DNA of 64,000 bases from Rhodamnia argentea (Eukaryota; Streptophyta; Magnoliopsida; Myrtales; Myrtaceae), in assembly GCF_020921035.1 (NCBI RefSeq), contig NC_063150.1, positions 21,127,826-21,191,825 of the forward strand, given 5' to 3'. Position numbers and translations under genes: made by a program. Shown piece after piece: positions 34,033-46,620 of this stretch (positions are counted from its first letter, which is position 1; the number at the start of each line of letters is the position of its first letter). Below the pieces are notes generated by a model. The model was not told the origin of the DNA. It was given only the letters and a program-made list of their open reading frames with translations, and made no database searches.

Positions 34033-35300
34033 CTACAACCAGTTGTTATCTTTCATCATTGCTTGAAAACTCAAGAGATTCTTCATCCGAAGAGTCATGG
34101 GGAACTTCCGGTTCTTCGTCATCTGCATCGATGTGATCAATTTATTATTAACACCTCTAATGGTGCAAACTCCATTTTCAATGTGAATTTTGTGGTCTTT
34201 TTTGAAAAATTTCCCAACACTTAGCAAATTCCAAAAAAGTACCGGCACAAGGTAAACGTCTGCAATAGCGATATTAGTACCATCTTTTGACTTAATCTTA
34301 ATGTTACCTTTAACCATCACAAGAATTTTTTTATTTATTCCCAAAGTTGACTTCATCACGGCTTCTCTCATCCAATTGCGAGAGTAATTCCTTCCGGCCA
34401 AACATATGATTGCTGCAACCAATATCTAGCTGCCATATGTTGGTGTCCACGGTGCTCGAGTCATCCTTCTTACATGCTAGCACCATGTATTCTTCAGCAT
34501 CGGTGGTATGTGCATGCTTCGCCCGCTTGTACGTCGCCCTTGCCCGGCATTCGGATTTGTAATGTTCAAACTTGTTACACTTAGAACACCTGACTTTTGA
34601 TTTATCATGTGTTTTAATTTTTGTTGATGAAATTTGAATTTCCACCTCTACCTCAGCCTCCTTTGTGACCACGACCGCCTTAATAGCCTTTTCAACATGA
34701 TGGAGCAACCAGGCTTTGCAATGCTTGCTCGGGAATTGAACCAACAGACTTTTGATTCATTCTATGTCATGAGAGCACAATGAACCCATCAACTGCTCCA
34801 ATGTTAAGGTTGACACATCTTGCTCTTCCTCGGTTACAACGACGACGTAGTCAAATCTCTCGGTCAAAAGCCTCAAGATTTTTTCTATGACACTTGTATC
34901 GTGGAGTTCTTCACCATTAATCCTCAATTAGTTAACGAATGTTTGCACATGATCAAAATATGCCGAGAATGATTCAGAGTCATTCATGTGTAAAGACTTG
35001 AAATCATCTCGAAGTGTATACAGCTGCACCCATCGAACACGGTCGTCACCTTTGTGGAATTCTTGTAAAGTATCCCATGCTACTTTTGCGGTCTCCACAC
35101 TTGATATTTTTCAAATATTATTTCCTCCACGGCTAGAAAGATCGCATACAATGATTTCTAATCTTTCTTCCGAGACTCCGCCAAAAATTCTTTCTCCTCC
35201 TTTTTTGAAGCCTTGAATGCTTTGGCATTGGCCATTTCGTTGTAGCTATTTTCAATCATATTCCACAAATCTTGTGATTTGAAAAGAACTTTCATCTAAA
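34033..35300 (-). pseudogene. Copia gag, zinc knuckle and protease fragment
   Basis: At 34744-34331 the minus strand encodes a CX2CX4HX4C zinc knuckle (CSKCNKFEHYKSEC) followed by the aspartic protease start WQLDIGCSNHM, where D-I-G replaces the usual D-S-G. The protease continues in another frame at 34422-34033 (DVYLVPVLFWNLLSVGKFFK). Upstream, to about 35300, broken gag sequence is visible (for example a KSQDLWNMIE-type stretch). Confidence 0.85.
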
Positions 35301-35387
35301 TGGATCAGTTGTTGAATTCTTTCCGTTCAACATTGGAAGCTGCAATGAACGGAACTAGTGAAAACCACTTCTAGCTCCGATACCAAT

Positions 35388-35951
35388 TGTTGGAACTAAA
35401 ACAATAATGATGACTTTGGAGAATTTAGAAAAATAACACGAGATAAGATTGGAGGGGAAGATCTTTTACTGGAATGCTTTCTGAAGGATACTGAATACAA
35501 CATTCATCCTCACGTCCTTATATAATAGGAGAACACATGAAATATCTTTCACAAAGACAGATTTTCAACACTCATTAAATGAGCCATTGAAAAACATCTT
35601 CTGACCGAGGTTAACAAAAAAAGGTCCACAAAATACACCAACAAAAAATCAAATAAAATACAAGGTAATAAATGAAACGCATAAAAGACAAGACAGTGAA
35701 TGTTGAAGAACAACAAATGTGGCCCTTTTCTTTATTCAACATTAGCCTTCCTTCATTTAGATAAATAGTATTTTTTGTCTTTTTACTATTCATGAATAGT
35801 TTTCCTTCAATAATCGCAAGAATCCTTCATCTTTTTTCTGTCTTTATTCTCCTTTCCTAACGTCTACCATGGATCAAGGCCACCAACAACCAATCTAGAA
35901 ACGGCGACAAATGTGCTCAAGTCCAAAAATCAATTTTATGTTATTCAAACA
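35388..35951 (-). repeat. Copia 5' LTR
   Basis: 564 bp, TG...CA, collinear with 30132-30728. It has the primer-binding site adjacent on the inner side. Confidence 0.92.
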
Positions 35952-38439
35952 AAAGCAAACCAGCACCTTCAAGTTGGTAGAAACACTTCAATTTCTTCAC
36001 TGTTGGCTACACAGGAACCTCCTTATTATGAGACATAACAATTAGACGATCATTTACGAATGTAGTAGCGACAGTGGGCTGGCACCTCTCCCTGAGGCGA
36101 CTTCGACATCCCTCCCCTCAGCAAAACCCGTGTCTGACCCTGAGGAAGCACCAAAATAAGTATAACGCTTCAATGTCTAGGCACGGACGAAGCTCAGCTC
36201 ATGCAGTCGGCCATATTGGCAGCCCTTCGATGTACTAAGAGGAGATGAACCAACATCTACTTGCACGTTGAGCAACCCTTTGACGTTACACACGAGAACT
36301 TTGCCATGCATCCAGGCACAGTATCCTAGCGCACCCTCAAGTGAAAATAGGTCACAATCACCATAACATAGAGCGCGAGCACACCGATTTCAGAATTGTA
36401 GTCTTGTATTTGGACGTGTAAATTGGTTTGACCGTTTCGTTCAAATTCACAGTGCGTTTATTTTACGAAAAGCTCCATAAAAAGAAAAAAATTATTTTTT
36501 GAAAATCATCTTTCAAGAGAACCATTTGTTTCCCTTTTTTTAGTAACTGTTATCGAAAATATGTTTAGGCATTTGGTTCTCATTTGGAAAATGATTTCAA
36601 AAGGGAAAATTATCAAAAAGTCCTAAATCTATTGCAATTGTGCCAGTTTAGTCCTAAACTTTTTCTTTTACCCATAAAAATCTTAAACCTTTTATAATTA
36701 TGTCAATTCAGTCTATCCGACCAAATTTGGTTGACCGGTGCTGATGTGGAGACCAGCCAGCGCTAACCTTCCAGCAACATGTTCTTTTTTCTTTTATTTT
36801 TCTTTATTTTTTTCTTTTTAAACTATCTTCTTTTTCCTCCTCCGGCTAGACCAGTCAGAGGAGACGGCTGCCCTTGCTCGGCGACGGAGAGATCCATATA
36901 TGGGCTAACGAGGCCATCTAGTCAAGGGCGTGCAGGTGGGTCATGAAGACGGCATGTAATCTCGCTGGAAATCAAATCATAGTTTCTACGAGCATGACGA
37001 TAGGGAGCAGCTTCATCACTCACTGCATGGCTTCTTGCACAATAGAAAGGGAGAAGGATTCCTTTAATCCTCCCTTCCTATCTATTTGCTGATTCTTCAT
37101 CTTTAGAGATACGATGCAGTTGATTGCACTCTAGAGCCTCATAAAGCTCCAAACGTTTTTGAAGCTATTGCACTTGATTTCTGAATTCCTACATCTTGAT
37201 GTCTCATTGATCTCTCACTGTAGCTAAGGTTTCCCCCAGGTAGCGAAGTTGATGCAGAACATCTGGAAGACCCAAGTTGTGTCGGATCCGTAACCGTGGG
37301 TCATGAAGACCGACGCCTTGACTTCATGATCCAAAGGCAGTGAGTTTTGTGTAAAGAGCTTAATGTTGGGGATGTCGAAATCTACATTACACGGACACGG
37401 CCTTTGAAATTTTTTTCCATGTCGGACACGTATCTAACACTACTGGACACAGTAACACTCTTAAAATAGTTAGAAGGCCCAATTTTTTTACACTTAAAAT
37501 AGTCAAAAGTCGCAATAGGTAGCCACTTCACCGCGGCCCTCTCAACTTGCTGCTTTGTACATCCTTTTTATTAGAAGCTTTCCATCACTTTCATTGTTTT
37601 TAAGCCCATGTGGGACACTTGACAGCCAACTCATGAGGGCTTATTACATTGTGTCTCCTTTTTATTAGAGCTTTCCATCACTTTCTTTGTTTTTTGGCCG
37701 ATGTGGGACATGAAACTTGAGTTCCCTCGTCATGGGTATCATTGTGACTTCAAAAAACTGATAATTTATCATGTATATATAAAAATATATACTTAATCTA
37801 CAACGTGTCCCAGTGTGTCAAAATTCTCTATTTTTTAAGAATTCACGTATTGACATATCGTGTTGTGTAGTGTCACGGGTCATGTCCCGTATCCGTGTAA
37901 CATAGGTCGAAATAGGACTTTGAGTTGTCATATCCGGACTTGTCGTGTCCGGACGAGCCCTCAACGCATCCGGGCTAGTGAGGCTTAGCCTGACCTCGCC
38001 CACCACTAGCAAGGTCGGCCGAGCCTCACGTGGCCAAGGCGAGGTTAGGCCTATCCGGCCATGGTAGGGCTCAATCGACCTTACCAAGAGCCATGTTAGG
38101 ACTTGCGAAGTTAAGATTGTCAAAGCCATATATTGGAGCCATACATCCTCGGCCCAAGTTAAGATTATGATTCTGAGCTAGGACTTGCGAAGAAGGGAAG
38201 AATTTTCACCGATATAGAATCCTCTAAAATCACTTCACCCATATAGCTTACATCCCAAGTCTCACTTGCTCCCCCTCCCGAACTCCATAAATCTACTGCT
38301 TCTAAAACCGATTACCTCTATGAGGTAACATACTCAAGACAAAGCAAGATTTCATAAACCCAGCTTCCTCTTGTAAATCCCTATTCCGCCTTCTCTAAAC
38401 CTTCTCTCTTTTCACCCATCATATCCATAAAACACCTTA
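35952..38439. other. spacer between the Copia element and the pararetrovirus
   Basis: No gene is supportable. 36600-36960 is a copy of the dispersed repeat family (compare 24450-24900). 37560-37720 has two imperfect copies, about 98 bp apart, of a unit containing ctttttattag, ctttccatcacttt and gatgtgggaca. 37870-38110 is GC-rich with repeated cggccgagcc/gcctcac motifs and is not coding. Confidence 0.45.
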
Positions 38440-38528
38440 TCGGACATACTCCTCGAGTTGTTAAGGAATATGTCCAGTCTTCGAAATTCAATCAGCATCA
38501 CATACTAGCCACTTAGCAAGAATAGTTT

Positions 38529-39251
38529 ATGACCCTTCAAATCCCTTATGAATTTCCACAGCAGTGGATCCAGCAGGGATTTACCCACCTTCATTTTGGA
38601 GCTATTCATCTTGCTCTCTCCTTCCATGGACAAAAAGGTCTACTAGTAGTAGCACGAATTGCTCTTCTTGATATTCGTTTCTTGGACTATCAACACACTT
38701 ATATTGGGACAGTCCGGACCACTCTGAATGCTGGAAAGGTTTTTGTCACCCTATTCCCAAATTTCAATATGGTCGTTCTTGACCCAAGCCTACTTTCAGC
38801 TCTTAAAGTCCAGCTACAAATCACAAGAGCCCCTCATACTCCTAACTCTTTTCCCGCTACACTCCAACATCGGATGGTCTATAGGATTCAGAATCATGCT
38901 ATTGATCTGAATCTTCCCGGTCCCGATGAAGCTTTACTCATCACAGTTGATCATGACCAGATTTCCCGTAGCCATATTCTCAGACAGATACCTAGAGATC
39001 AACTTGTCAAGCTCCTTCCGGATAGTTGGGTAACCAACTATGAAAAGGTTCACCAAAATTTCAGACCAATTCAATCTTTTGAACCCCTGTTTTCGAAAAA
39101 AGATGTTACTGTTACCATCAACTTCGTTAAAGAAAAAGAAGGCTCCACTTCTTCTTTTCCCTCTTTCCCAACTATTTTATGCTTTACTCCATGTTCTACT
39201 AAAATAGTTAGCATGAAATGTCCATATCCCAAAGAATTTGTAATCTATTGA
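38529..39251 (+). pseudogene. pararetroviral movement-protein-like domain
   Basis: A 240-residue unbroken stretch. It has the pattern of the plant-virus 30K-type movement domain as found in endogenous caulimovirids (PQQWIQQGFTHLHFGAIHLA; a VVARIALLD block; GTVRTTLNAGKVFVTLFP). It has no ATG that is clearly native: sequence upstream to about 38440 reads in a related frame with stops. The assignment rests on family resemblance recalled from other plant genomes and on its position ahead of RT. Downstream to about 39420 the frame shifts and carries a Cys-rich piece (CPSCTGQ). Confidence 0.7.
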
Positions 39252-39679
39252 CTTAAAGGGTCACCCTATCCATTATTATAAAGACCCTTCCAGATATTAT
39301 TTTTGGGATGTTGATCGTACTTGCCCTTCTTGCACCGGTCAACAGGATGAAGATGACAGACCCTCCTCCAAGCATAAGAAGAAAAAGAAAGATTCTCTAT
39401 ACCGGAGATATCTTGACGGTGATCCTATTGTTTGGTCCACTTGGAGAAGACGGTGGAAGATAGCAGTACATGGTTCAATATGGTGCACCTAAACCTCCAC
39501 ATATTTCTATACCACCTCCTTGCACCCCGGATGAACCAAGACTCCACCACCAAAGAAACCTGTCACCTCACCCTTTTACAAACCAATTCAAAAATAGGTC
39601 AAGAAAAACCCATCATGTTCAAATGATCTTCCAAAGCCATATACATGTGCCCCAAAAACAGAACCACCTCCTGTTTTAC

Positions 39680-41277
39680 TAGGCATTTACATGTTTCAGC
39701 CAGAAGATTTCCCTCCGGTTCAGCCAATAAGATCCGAATCTAGTTCCTTTGTGTTACAATTCCCTTTGATGGAGAAATTTTCAGACCCACGGCAAAGGTA
39801 CTATCATACATCCGAAGTATCAGCTCCCAATGATGTGGATATACATGGCAGACGGAAAGGACCGACTCCCGCAGAAGCAGTCTTGAATTGGCTGAATGAG
39901 AATGCTCTTGCCCAGAATATGGCACTAGACAAAGTATCTACTCGTATTGAGCGGGTAGGCCGGACTACTGACCTTGACAAAAATAACGTTTGAAGATTTC
40001 TAGAAAAGGCTTTATTTGCTTGAAACTTAGCAAATCCCGCATCATTATTTGAAGGACCGGACACCGGAAATCGAGAAGCTGAAAAGACAAAGTAAGCTTC
40101 TTGAAGAACAAAAAGCTCGTTTAGAATAGCAACCTCCTTCCTTCACATAACACAAGCCTTTCTTTTCATATCCTTTTCCTTTCCTTGCTATTCCGGAACC
40201 TCCAACCAGATCTTTAGGATCCTCTTCCTCTTTTGCTACTACCCTTAAAGATGCTCCTCCACCTAAGACCAATGTTTTGGCTCTTAGAGCAAAGTTACAA
40301 GAGATTGAAAAAGAAAAATCATGAGAAAAGAGATTGTCGCCTCCACTTCCTTCAGCCCCTTCGAAAGCTTCAAAGCCGGATGAATCACTACTTGATTCTC
40401 CCATATGCCAAACCCACTCATACACGGTGTCTAATCCTTTGGAAAGCTTTCTCGGACACCAAGTCCCTTCAATTTCTGTTGTTGATCCAGCCAACCCAAC
40501 CAAAGAATTGTTAGGCCCGGAGTCGGATACCCTTTCTGAGTCTTATTCCTCGGACTCTTTGTCTGATCAATCTTTCTATAGCACTTTCTCCCACACTGAT
40601 GTTGCTAGAATCATGATGGCGGAACCAACAGCCCCCAAGGAAGAAGACATGGTGGAACCGAGATGGATCTTTTCCCCCGGAACCTACATCTTACGCCTCC
40701 TCTTCCTCTTCCTCCAAAACATTCTTTACATTTGATGATATCCCCGTACCATAAATGGCCTAAAAGTCTCCAAGAGTTTCATGCTTGGATGATGGCTAGA
40801 AACTTAAAGGAACATAGTACTTATGAAGTGCTCCTTGAGTTTTCCAGCAGACTCACGGGATCTTTAAGAGATTGGTGGAATGCAACATCGGAACAAGATC
40901 AAATCTTCCTTCTGACCATGAATTTCAACCAAGCCACTCATGTCATTCATTTATACTTTATTGGCCAACCAGGGAATACCAAAGAACTCAAGAGGAAGGA
41001 ATTCTTTGAGCGCAAGTGTTGTTCCACATCCAAAAGGGATCTTGATCGTCATTTCCGGGAAATGATCAAGCTCTTTTATCACCTTGGTGTAAACATAAAC
41101 CTTAAACTTGTCTTCTTGGCTTCCATTCCTAAAGAGATTAGAGAGGGGGCAGAAAAGATTCTGCAAACTCAAAAGAAGCCACTCGAAGAAGTCACTTTTG
41201 GAGAAATCCAACAAGCCGTGCACATAGCTATTGGGGAAATGTGCCATAGAAGACAACTCTTTAAGCAATTCCTTTGA
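39680..41277 (+). pseudogene. pararetroviral capsid/nucleocapsid region, broken
   Basis: Open pieces at 39691-39993, 40334-40735 and 40663-41277 lie in different frames. The last contains LTGSLRDWWNATSEQDQIFL and a Glu/Lys-rich tail, the type of gag-like capsid core found in caulimovirid and Gypsy polyproteins. The middle piece is Ser/Pro/Asp-rich. Breaks occur near 39993 and 40320. Confidence 0.6.
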
Positions 41278-41398
41278 GAAAATCGCAATCCGGACAAGAA
41301 CTGCGATAAATCCAGCTTGAAGATTAAATGTTCAAAGGATCGTAGTGATCCATCCTATTTAGGTCACAAGAAGAAGAACCATTTCAGAAATTTCTTCT

Positions 41399-42160
41399 TT
41401 GCTAGAAAAGGCAAAAATAAATGAAGATGGAGATTCCTTCGAAAAAAGTCCCATTCTTCTAGATCCAAAAGAAAACCCAAGTCAGACAGATGTTATATCT
41501 ACAAAAATAAAGGACATTTTCCCAAAAAAGTGTCCTCGGGCAAAACGTCATGGAAGCTATATGATTCAAAAGATAGCCCAGAGCACTAGGATCTCTCTCG
41601 GTGACGAAGACATTGAATCGGTCTTCCCCATAGAAGAAGAACCTTCTTCTAAAATTCTTTGTGCTATTAAAGCTTATTCTTCTGATTCCGATGACTCCCC
41701 AGGAGACATCTTTTCCTTTTTCCCGGACCCCGCTTCCGACTCCTTCCACATCGGACCCTCTGTTTTCCATTCACCATATGTTCCAGTTCGGATCTTTCTC
41801 TCTGAATAAGAGAAATCCATTTAAGTTATTGCACTCATAGATACTAGTGATGTAGCATCCCTTATGGATACTAAAGTACTTCCAGAGGACTTCTGGATGC
41901 CTTATACAAGGAATTTCCATTCTGCTTCTGGTGATACTTTTACCACTAAGGCATGCAATAAACCAATCACTCTTCAAATCTTCCCACAATATTCGATCAC
42001 TACAAAAATCCTTGGATGTCATTCCCATGATAAGGATCTCATTATCGGTTGGGATATTTTGGCCCAACTTCCACAACTCAAAATTGTTCCCGATGGACTT
42101 CAATTTAGAGACCATTTAAAAAAGTTTGTGGATATTCAAAGGCTATTCATCATATAGCCT
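41399..42160 (+). pseudogene. pararetroviral zinc-finger remnant and aspartic protease
   Basis: Near 41490-41540 the reading CYIYKNKGHFPKKC is a CX2CX4HX4C finger with its second Cys replaced by Tyr. The following acidic linker (41600-41800) leads, after a stop, to the protease motif IDTSDVASLMDT at about 41840, with D-T-S in place of D-T-G. It continues to about 42160 with the IIGWDILAQL block, the usual C-terminal protease signature. Confidence 0.75.
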
Positions 42161-42479
42161 GAGATTCTTGATCCAATCACCCAATCTCTCCCTTCTTGTT
42201 GTGCAGACTCCCATGCCTAATTTTCTCAAAATAGTCCTTATCCTCTTTGGACAAATCCGGATTTCTTTGTTTGACTCCCTTTCAAGAAAAATGGAAATAT
42301 CAATCCCACAAAAGCCAGCCATTCTGGCATGAATCCTAACCACCTTGCTCTTACTCAAACGGAATGTTTTGGGTTGCTTTCTCAAGGGCTCATTGAACCT
42401 TCAGATTCACAGTAGGCTTGTGAAGCCTTTTATGTTAATAAAAGTGCATAGCAGAATTGTGGAAAGCTATGGTTAGTGA

Positions 42480-43126
42480 TAAGTTATCAGCCCCCGAACC
42501 AATTTCTTCGGGATGATAAATTTTCCTTGCCACACAAAAACTCCCTCTTTTCCAACCGTGCTCAAGCGAGAATTTATTCTAAATTTGACATCAAGACAGG
42601 ATTTTGGCAATTGGGAATTAACCCATAAGATAGACCAAAAATTAAGTTTTGTATTCCAAATCAGCATTTCTAGTGGAAAGTCCTCCCATTTGGTCTCAAA
42701 ACAGCACCCTCTCTGTTTCAAAAAGCCATGTGCAAAATCTTCCAATCAATTTTGCCAAATGCCCAAATTTACATTGACGATATCCTCCTCTATTATGTTG
42801 ATAAGGAATCTCATTGTAAACTTCTCTCTCAGTTAGTTGAGATTGTTAAAAAATATAGCATCATGCTTTCTCAAAAGAAAATGATCATTACCCAAAAGGA
42901 AATTGAATTCCTTTGTATGCACTTAAAAGAAGGTACTTATTGCGTAGGACCCTACATTACAAAAGACTTGCAAAAGTTCCCAGATGAAAACTTGACGGTT
43001 AACCAGGTGCAGTCTTTCCTTGGCATTATTAACTATCTTAGAGATTTTATGCCAAAGATCTCAAATGTCCTTCATTCCCTTCAGCAAATGCTTAAGAAGA
43101 ATGCTCCACCATGGGGATCCAAATAG
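42480..43126 (+). pseudogene. pararetroviral reverse transcriptase, frameshifted
   Basis: Pieces in three frames give a typical Gypsy/caulimovirid RT. A SKFDIKTGFWQLGI-like stretch lies near 42570, an FGLKTAPSLFQ-like stretch near 42690, then an unbroken part from 42728 with the catalytic box YIDDIL. The end of the fingers/thumb (SFLGIINYLRDFMPKIS) lies near 43010-43070. At least two frame changes precede 42728. An insertion begins at about 43132. Confidence 0.85.
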
Positions 43127-43131
43127 AACAA

Positions 43132-44028
43132 GGTTTGATGACTTGGATTTCCTGCCGTATTTTTATCAGGTGGATTAATATTTATCGGATTCAAGATATT
43201 ATTAGGCGAATGAGTTTTGGAAAAATTGTTATATGTTTGGCGCGACGGATTAGCTTGAGACTATGAGAATAGTGGACGCGATATCCGGGACCGGTGGTGT
43301 TCGTTTGTTTTATGAACCTAGTTATTAAATCAGTCCCTATGCGAATTCGGTTTGTGGTTGAATTGCAAAGGCCTTTTATATTAAGCCCCCATGCCACTTT
43401 ATTTTCCCCCTACATGTCCTCCACGTGTTGTCATTTTCCCCCATGCCCCTGCCACCTTCCTCCCTTTTTCTTTTCTCCTTTGCAATACCCCACAGAACAA
43501 GCAGTCCCTTCATTCATTCTTGAACCGGCGACACCACCGTATGATGACGATGAATTTACAAGACCCAGGCTCGACTATGGCTCCTCGCTCCTTCGATCTT
43601 CACTCATCCTCTCGTCCTCTCGGTGGCCGCGGTGTGAAGAGTGACGGAAGGCAGCTCGGGCTCACTTCATCAACAGTCTTGATTCCATCTTCACTGAGCT
43701 CCAAACCAGGCAAGTACATCTCTAAACCACCTACTAGTTTGTGCAATGCGAGAGGGGGGCGATGGTGAGCCGAGTAGCAGTTTTTAGTTCCGGATAGTTG
43801 GGTTTCGAGGTTGCGAGTGTTCTGGTGCTTTTAGGGTGCTTCGGTGAACGCGATGGGAAGTCGATTGGTGGGTGAATTGCCGCAAAGCCGATTCCATCGT
43901 AGGCTCGGATGCAGGTGATCAAGGTGGAGGAGAGTGCGACTAGCCTAGAGCTGAGTTGCATGTCATTGATCTTAGCTGAATAGGTGTCGTTTGGGGTAGA
44001 AAAAGGAGTTTGACGATAAATTGTTAAG

Positions 44029-44095
<67 letters not shown>

Positions 44096-45110
44096 ATATT
44101 TATCCGTGAAAGGAGGAGGTGGATGCCTATGGGGGTAATAAAGAGGTCACTGCAAGGCTAATTGGCCTAGTACCAAATCCATCCATTTCATGCTTAGCCT
44201 TCATTCTTTAATACCCTTGTTCTGTAAATTAGCACATATGGACACTGTTCAAGTTGTCCCCGACAGTTGGGGGTAGGGTTGTCATAATCAATTTAGCATT
44301 GCAAAGCTTGTCCTTTGTTCTCGAATGTCTACTTTCTTATAATAGGAATCATAGTGCAATTCATTCTCGAAGTACACGGCGAAGAATCCTAAGGACAAAC
44401 CATTGGTTGTTCATCGTGGCCTTGGATTTGTAGTGTTCTAAAGGCCATGCACGATAACAAACGGGTTAGACTAGAAGAGCTAATGTATTCTCATTGTATA
44501 TGTTGCATTGTCTTTTGGGCCAATACTCGTTATTACCAACATCCCACGACATGACATGAGCATATACATTAATACTATACTTGAACATGGTGATACATAT
44601 CACGTAAATGGCACGAGCGAGGCTCGTGGGAAATGGGCTTTGCGCTCAAATTGATACCCCATGGAGTGTATGGGAAGACCTCTTTGTGTGATTGGGTGGT
44701 CCTGCTGTGTGATATGGACGGGTCTCTGAGATGGTACGAGACAACTTTCTAACCGTATGTTTGAAATGCTCGAGTCATGTTAATGGCGATGAATATGTGT
44801 CATGTGCATAAGTCACGATCACATTCTACAGCATAGTATACTTTTATTTTAACGCGTATGTTATGCCTCCGAGGGAACACTAAGTTTGACTGTTTGGAGA
44901 TGTCGAAACTTACGTTTTGCTACAACTCGTTCTTTTCATTGGATAGATTAGTTGGTGTTTTAGAGTTGTGACTTACTAAGTTATCTCACTCCTTTTCGTT
45001 GACAATTTTAGGCAAATGACATGCACTTATTAAGGTGTTGGAGCTGAGGTTTAAGGTTAGGCTACTACGGGTGATATCGGAGCGGGAGGATCGGAGGTTC
45101 GGGTCGTCAC
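43132..45110. mobile_element. about 2-kb solo-LTR-like insertion splitting the pararetrovirus
   Basis: Viral coding sequence stops at ...ggatccaaatag and resumes at aagcaattaag. The flanks acaag/g and acaaag (about 43128 and 45111) look like a worn target duplication. Ends of the form gtttgatgac...gtcgtcac are inverted over about 8 bp. The interior is non-coding and contains a long GA microsatellite. A solo LTR of a Gypsy-type element is the simplest reading; lineage not assigned. Confidence 0.6.
44032..44093. repeat. (GA)31 microsatellite
   Basis: About 62 bp of uninterrupted GA dinucleotide. It lies inside the solo-LTR-like insertion and would be a length-variable marker. Confidence 0.95.
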
Positions 45111-45114
45111 ACAA

Positions 45115-45640
45115 AGCAATTAAGTATTTGAAGGAGACTCTCTAGAATCTCCCTCCTCTACAAATTCCTTGTACAGGAAAAAGAATCTTGCAAACCGATG
45201 CCGGTGACAAATACCGGGCTGCTATTCTCCTTAAAGAACTTGACGGTAAGTAACACATCCGTGCTTACAAAAGTGGACGTTTCACACATGACATAAATGC
45301 ATTACCATTCCACTTTCAAGGAAATTTTAGCAGTTCAGTACGGTACAAAGAAGTTTGAATTCCATCCGATAGGACATCACTTCCTTATTGAAATGGACAT
45401 GTCCTCCTTTCCTAAGATGCTTAAATTCAAACAGAAACAAATCCCTCATTCACAGCTTATGAGATGGGCCAAATGGTTTTTCAAATATTCTTTTGAAGCC
45501 AAACACATTTCAAGGAAGAAAAATGTGCTCGCAGATTTCCTTTCCGGACCCAAAGAACCCATTTTCTCTATTAACATGTATGTGCGGAAAGAAGTCACGG
45601 GTAGTACTTTTCGTACTGTTAATATGAGAGAACACCAATG
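45115..45640 (+). pseudogene. pararetroviral RNase H domain, broken
   Basis: Directly after the insertion the viral frame resumes. A DAGDKYRAAILLKE-like stretch (catalytic D region) lies near 45195. After a frame change, HYHSTFKEILAVQYGTKKFE, HFLIEMDMSSFPKML and HISRKKNVLADFLSG follow at 45297-45560. The E-in-'KEILA' helix and the final 'NVLADFLS' block are standard for caulimovirid RNase H. Confidence 0.85.
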
Positions 45641-45649
45641 ACCTTCACA

Positions 45650-46620
45650 CCAGTACCCTCCTCATGTTCCAGACCATATCGGACATAATCAGTTCACTGC
45701 AAACCTCTCCCTCAGTTTTTGGCATTACCATTATCACATCTTCAGAGATTATGGTGGTTTAATGTTAAAATCAGATCTTAATTATAACTATCCTTTCATC
45801 CATCCACTCCAATGGAGCCCAGATCTTGAGTTTCCCGAAGAAATCAAATGGATGTTTTGGTATATGTTCAATCTCTACCATATTGCCATTGAATTTCCCA
45901 CAGATAAAATTGTTAAAGTTTCATCTCAAGCTCTTATGGGAGATTATAGAAACCATAACCAGCGACATTTGCTAGAAATGCTCACATGCTTTCAGCCTCT
46001 TGGTGCATGGAGAGATTAATTCAAGTTACAATGGAGAGTTGGCAGACCTGAACCAAAACGACATATTGTAGTGATTTTCTACAAGCCATGATTTTTCATA
46101 GGTTCTTCAGCAGACAGATGATTAGATGCAGCTCAAATTGGCACAACCACTTTCAAGCCAAACATTCATGAACGGGTTGTTTAAATTCACCAGACTTTTT
46201 CAAGATCAATCCTGTCCATTCCACACGAAAACAGAAAACTCCAGAGAGTTCTATGTCGAGAAAATCGTGTGATTCTTTCAGAAATTTGGCCATATACATC
46301 CAACCTTTCATGGGACAGATTTCACACTCATCCCAAGACCTTTGAAGCCCTTGAAGAATTCAAAAGGAATAATCCACAGTCCTCTTCTATGGATATGGAT
46401 TCCCAGTCATCTCCGGATCCATGGGAAAGTCCACTGTCTCAAGACCCTTAAGATTTTCCTCAACCAACTTTCTTCAATTCACAGGACATTCCGTTCAGTT
46501 CAAGAGATATTCTGTCCAGTTCAAGAGACGTACCAAGTGGTATGATGGTCCAGAACTTGATAGAAAGATCTCGGAATTCAAAGAAGAACAGTTGTTGAGA
46601 GCTTTCAAGAGATAGAGATG
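45650..46620 (+). pseudogene. C-terminal region of the pararetroviral polyprotein
   Basis: Open pieces at 45762-46019 (PFIHPLQWSPDLEFPEEIKW and FWYMFNLYHIAIEFP) and 46269-46615 follow RNase H in the same orientation. I recognise no domain, but the position and Trp/aromatic-rich composition fit the C-terminal extension seen in some plant endogenous pararetroviruses. Assignment is by context only. Confidence 0.5.

Larger units (their letters stand above)
30132..35951 (-). mobile_element. Ty1/Copia LTR retrotransposon, complete but decayed
   Basis: Two LTRs (30132-30728 and 35388-35951) begin tgttggaac and end ttattcaaaca. The flanks aaagg (30127-30131) and aaagc (35952-35956) are a 4-of-5 target duplication. 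Just inside the right (5') LTR, the minus strand reads ttggtatcggagc at about 35374-35387, a primer-binding site for initiator Met-tRNA. A purine-rich tract (aaggaagg) precedes the left (3') LTR. Order on the minus strand is gag-zinc knuckle, protease, integrase, RT, RNase H, which is the Copia order. The coding region has several frame breaks, so it is not autonomous. The LTRs differ in length and at many sites, so the insertion is not recent. Confidence 0.92.

Noticed and set aside
30132..35951. Gypsy identity for the LTR element
   Set aside because: Integrase precedes reverse transcriptase on the coding strand, which is the Copia order.
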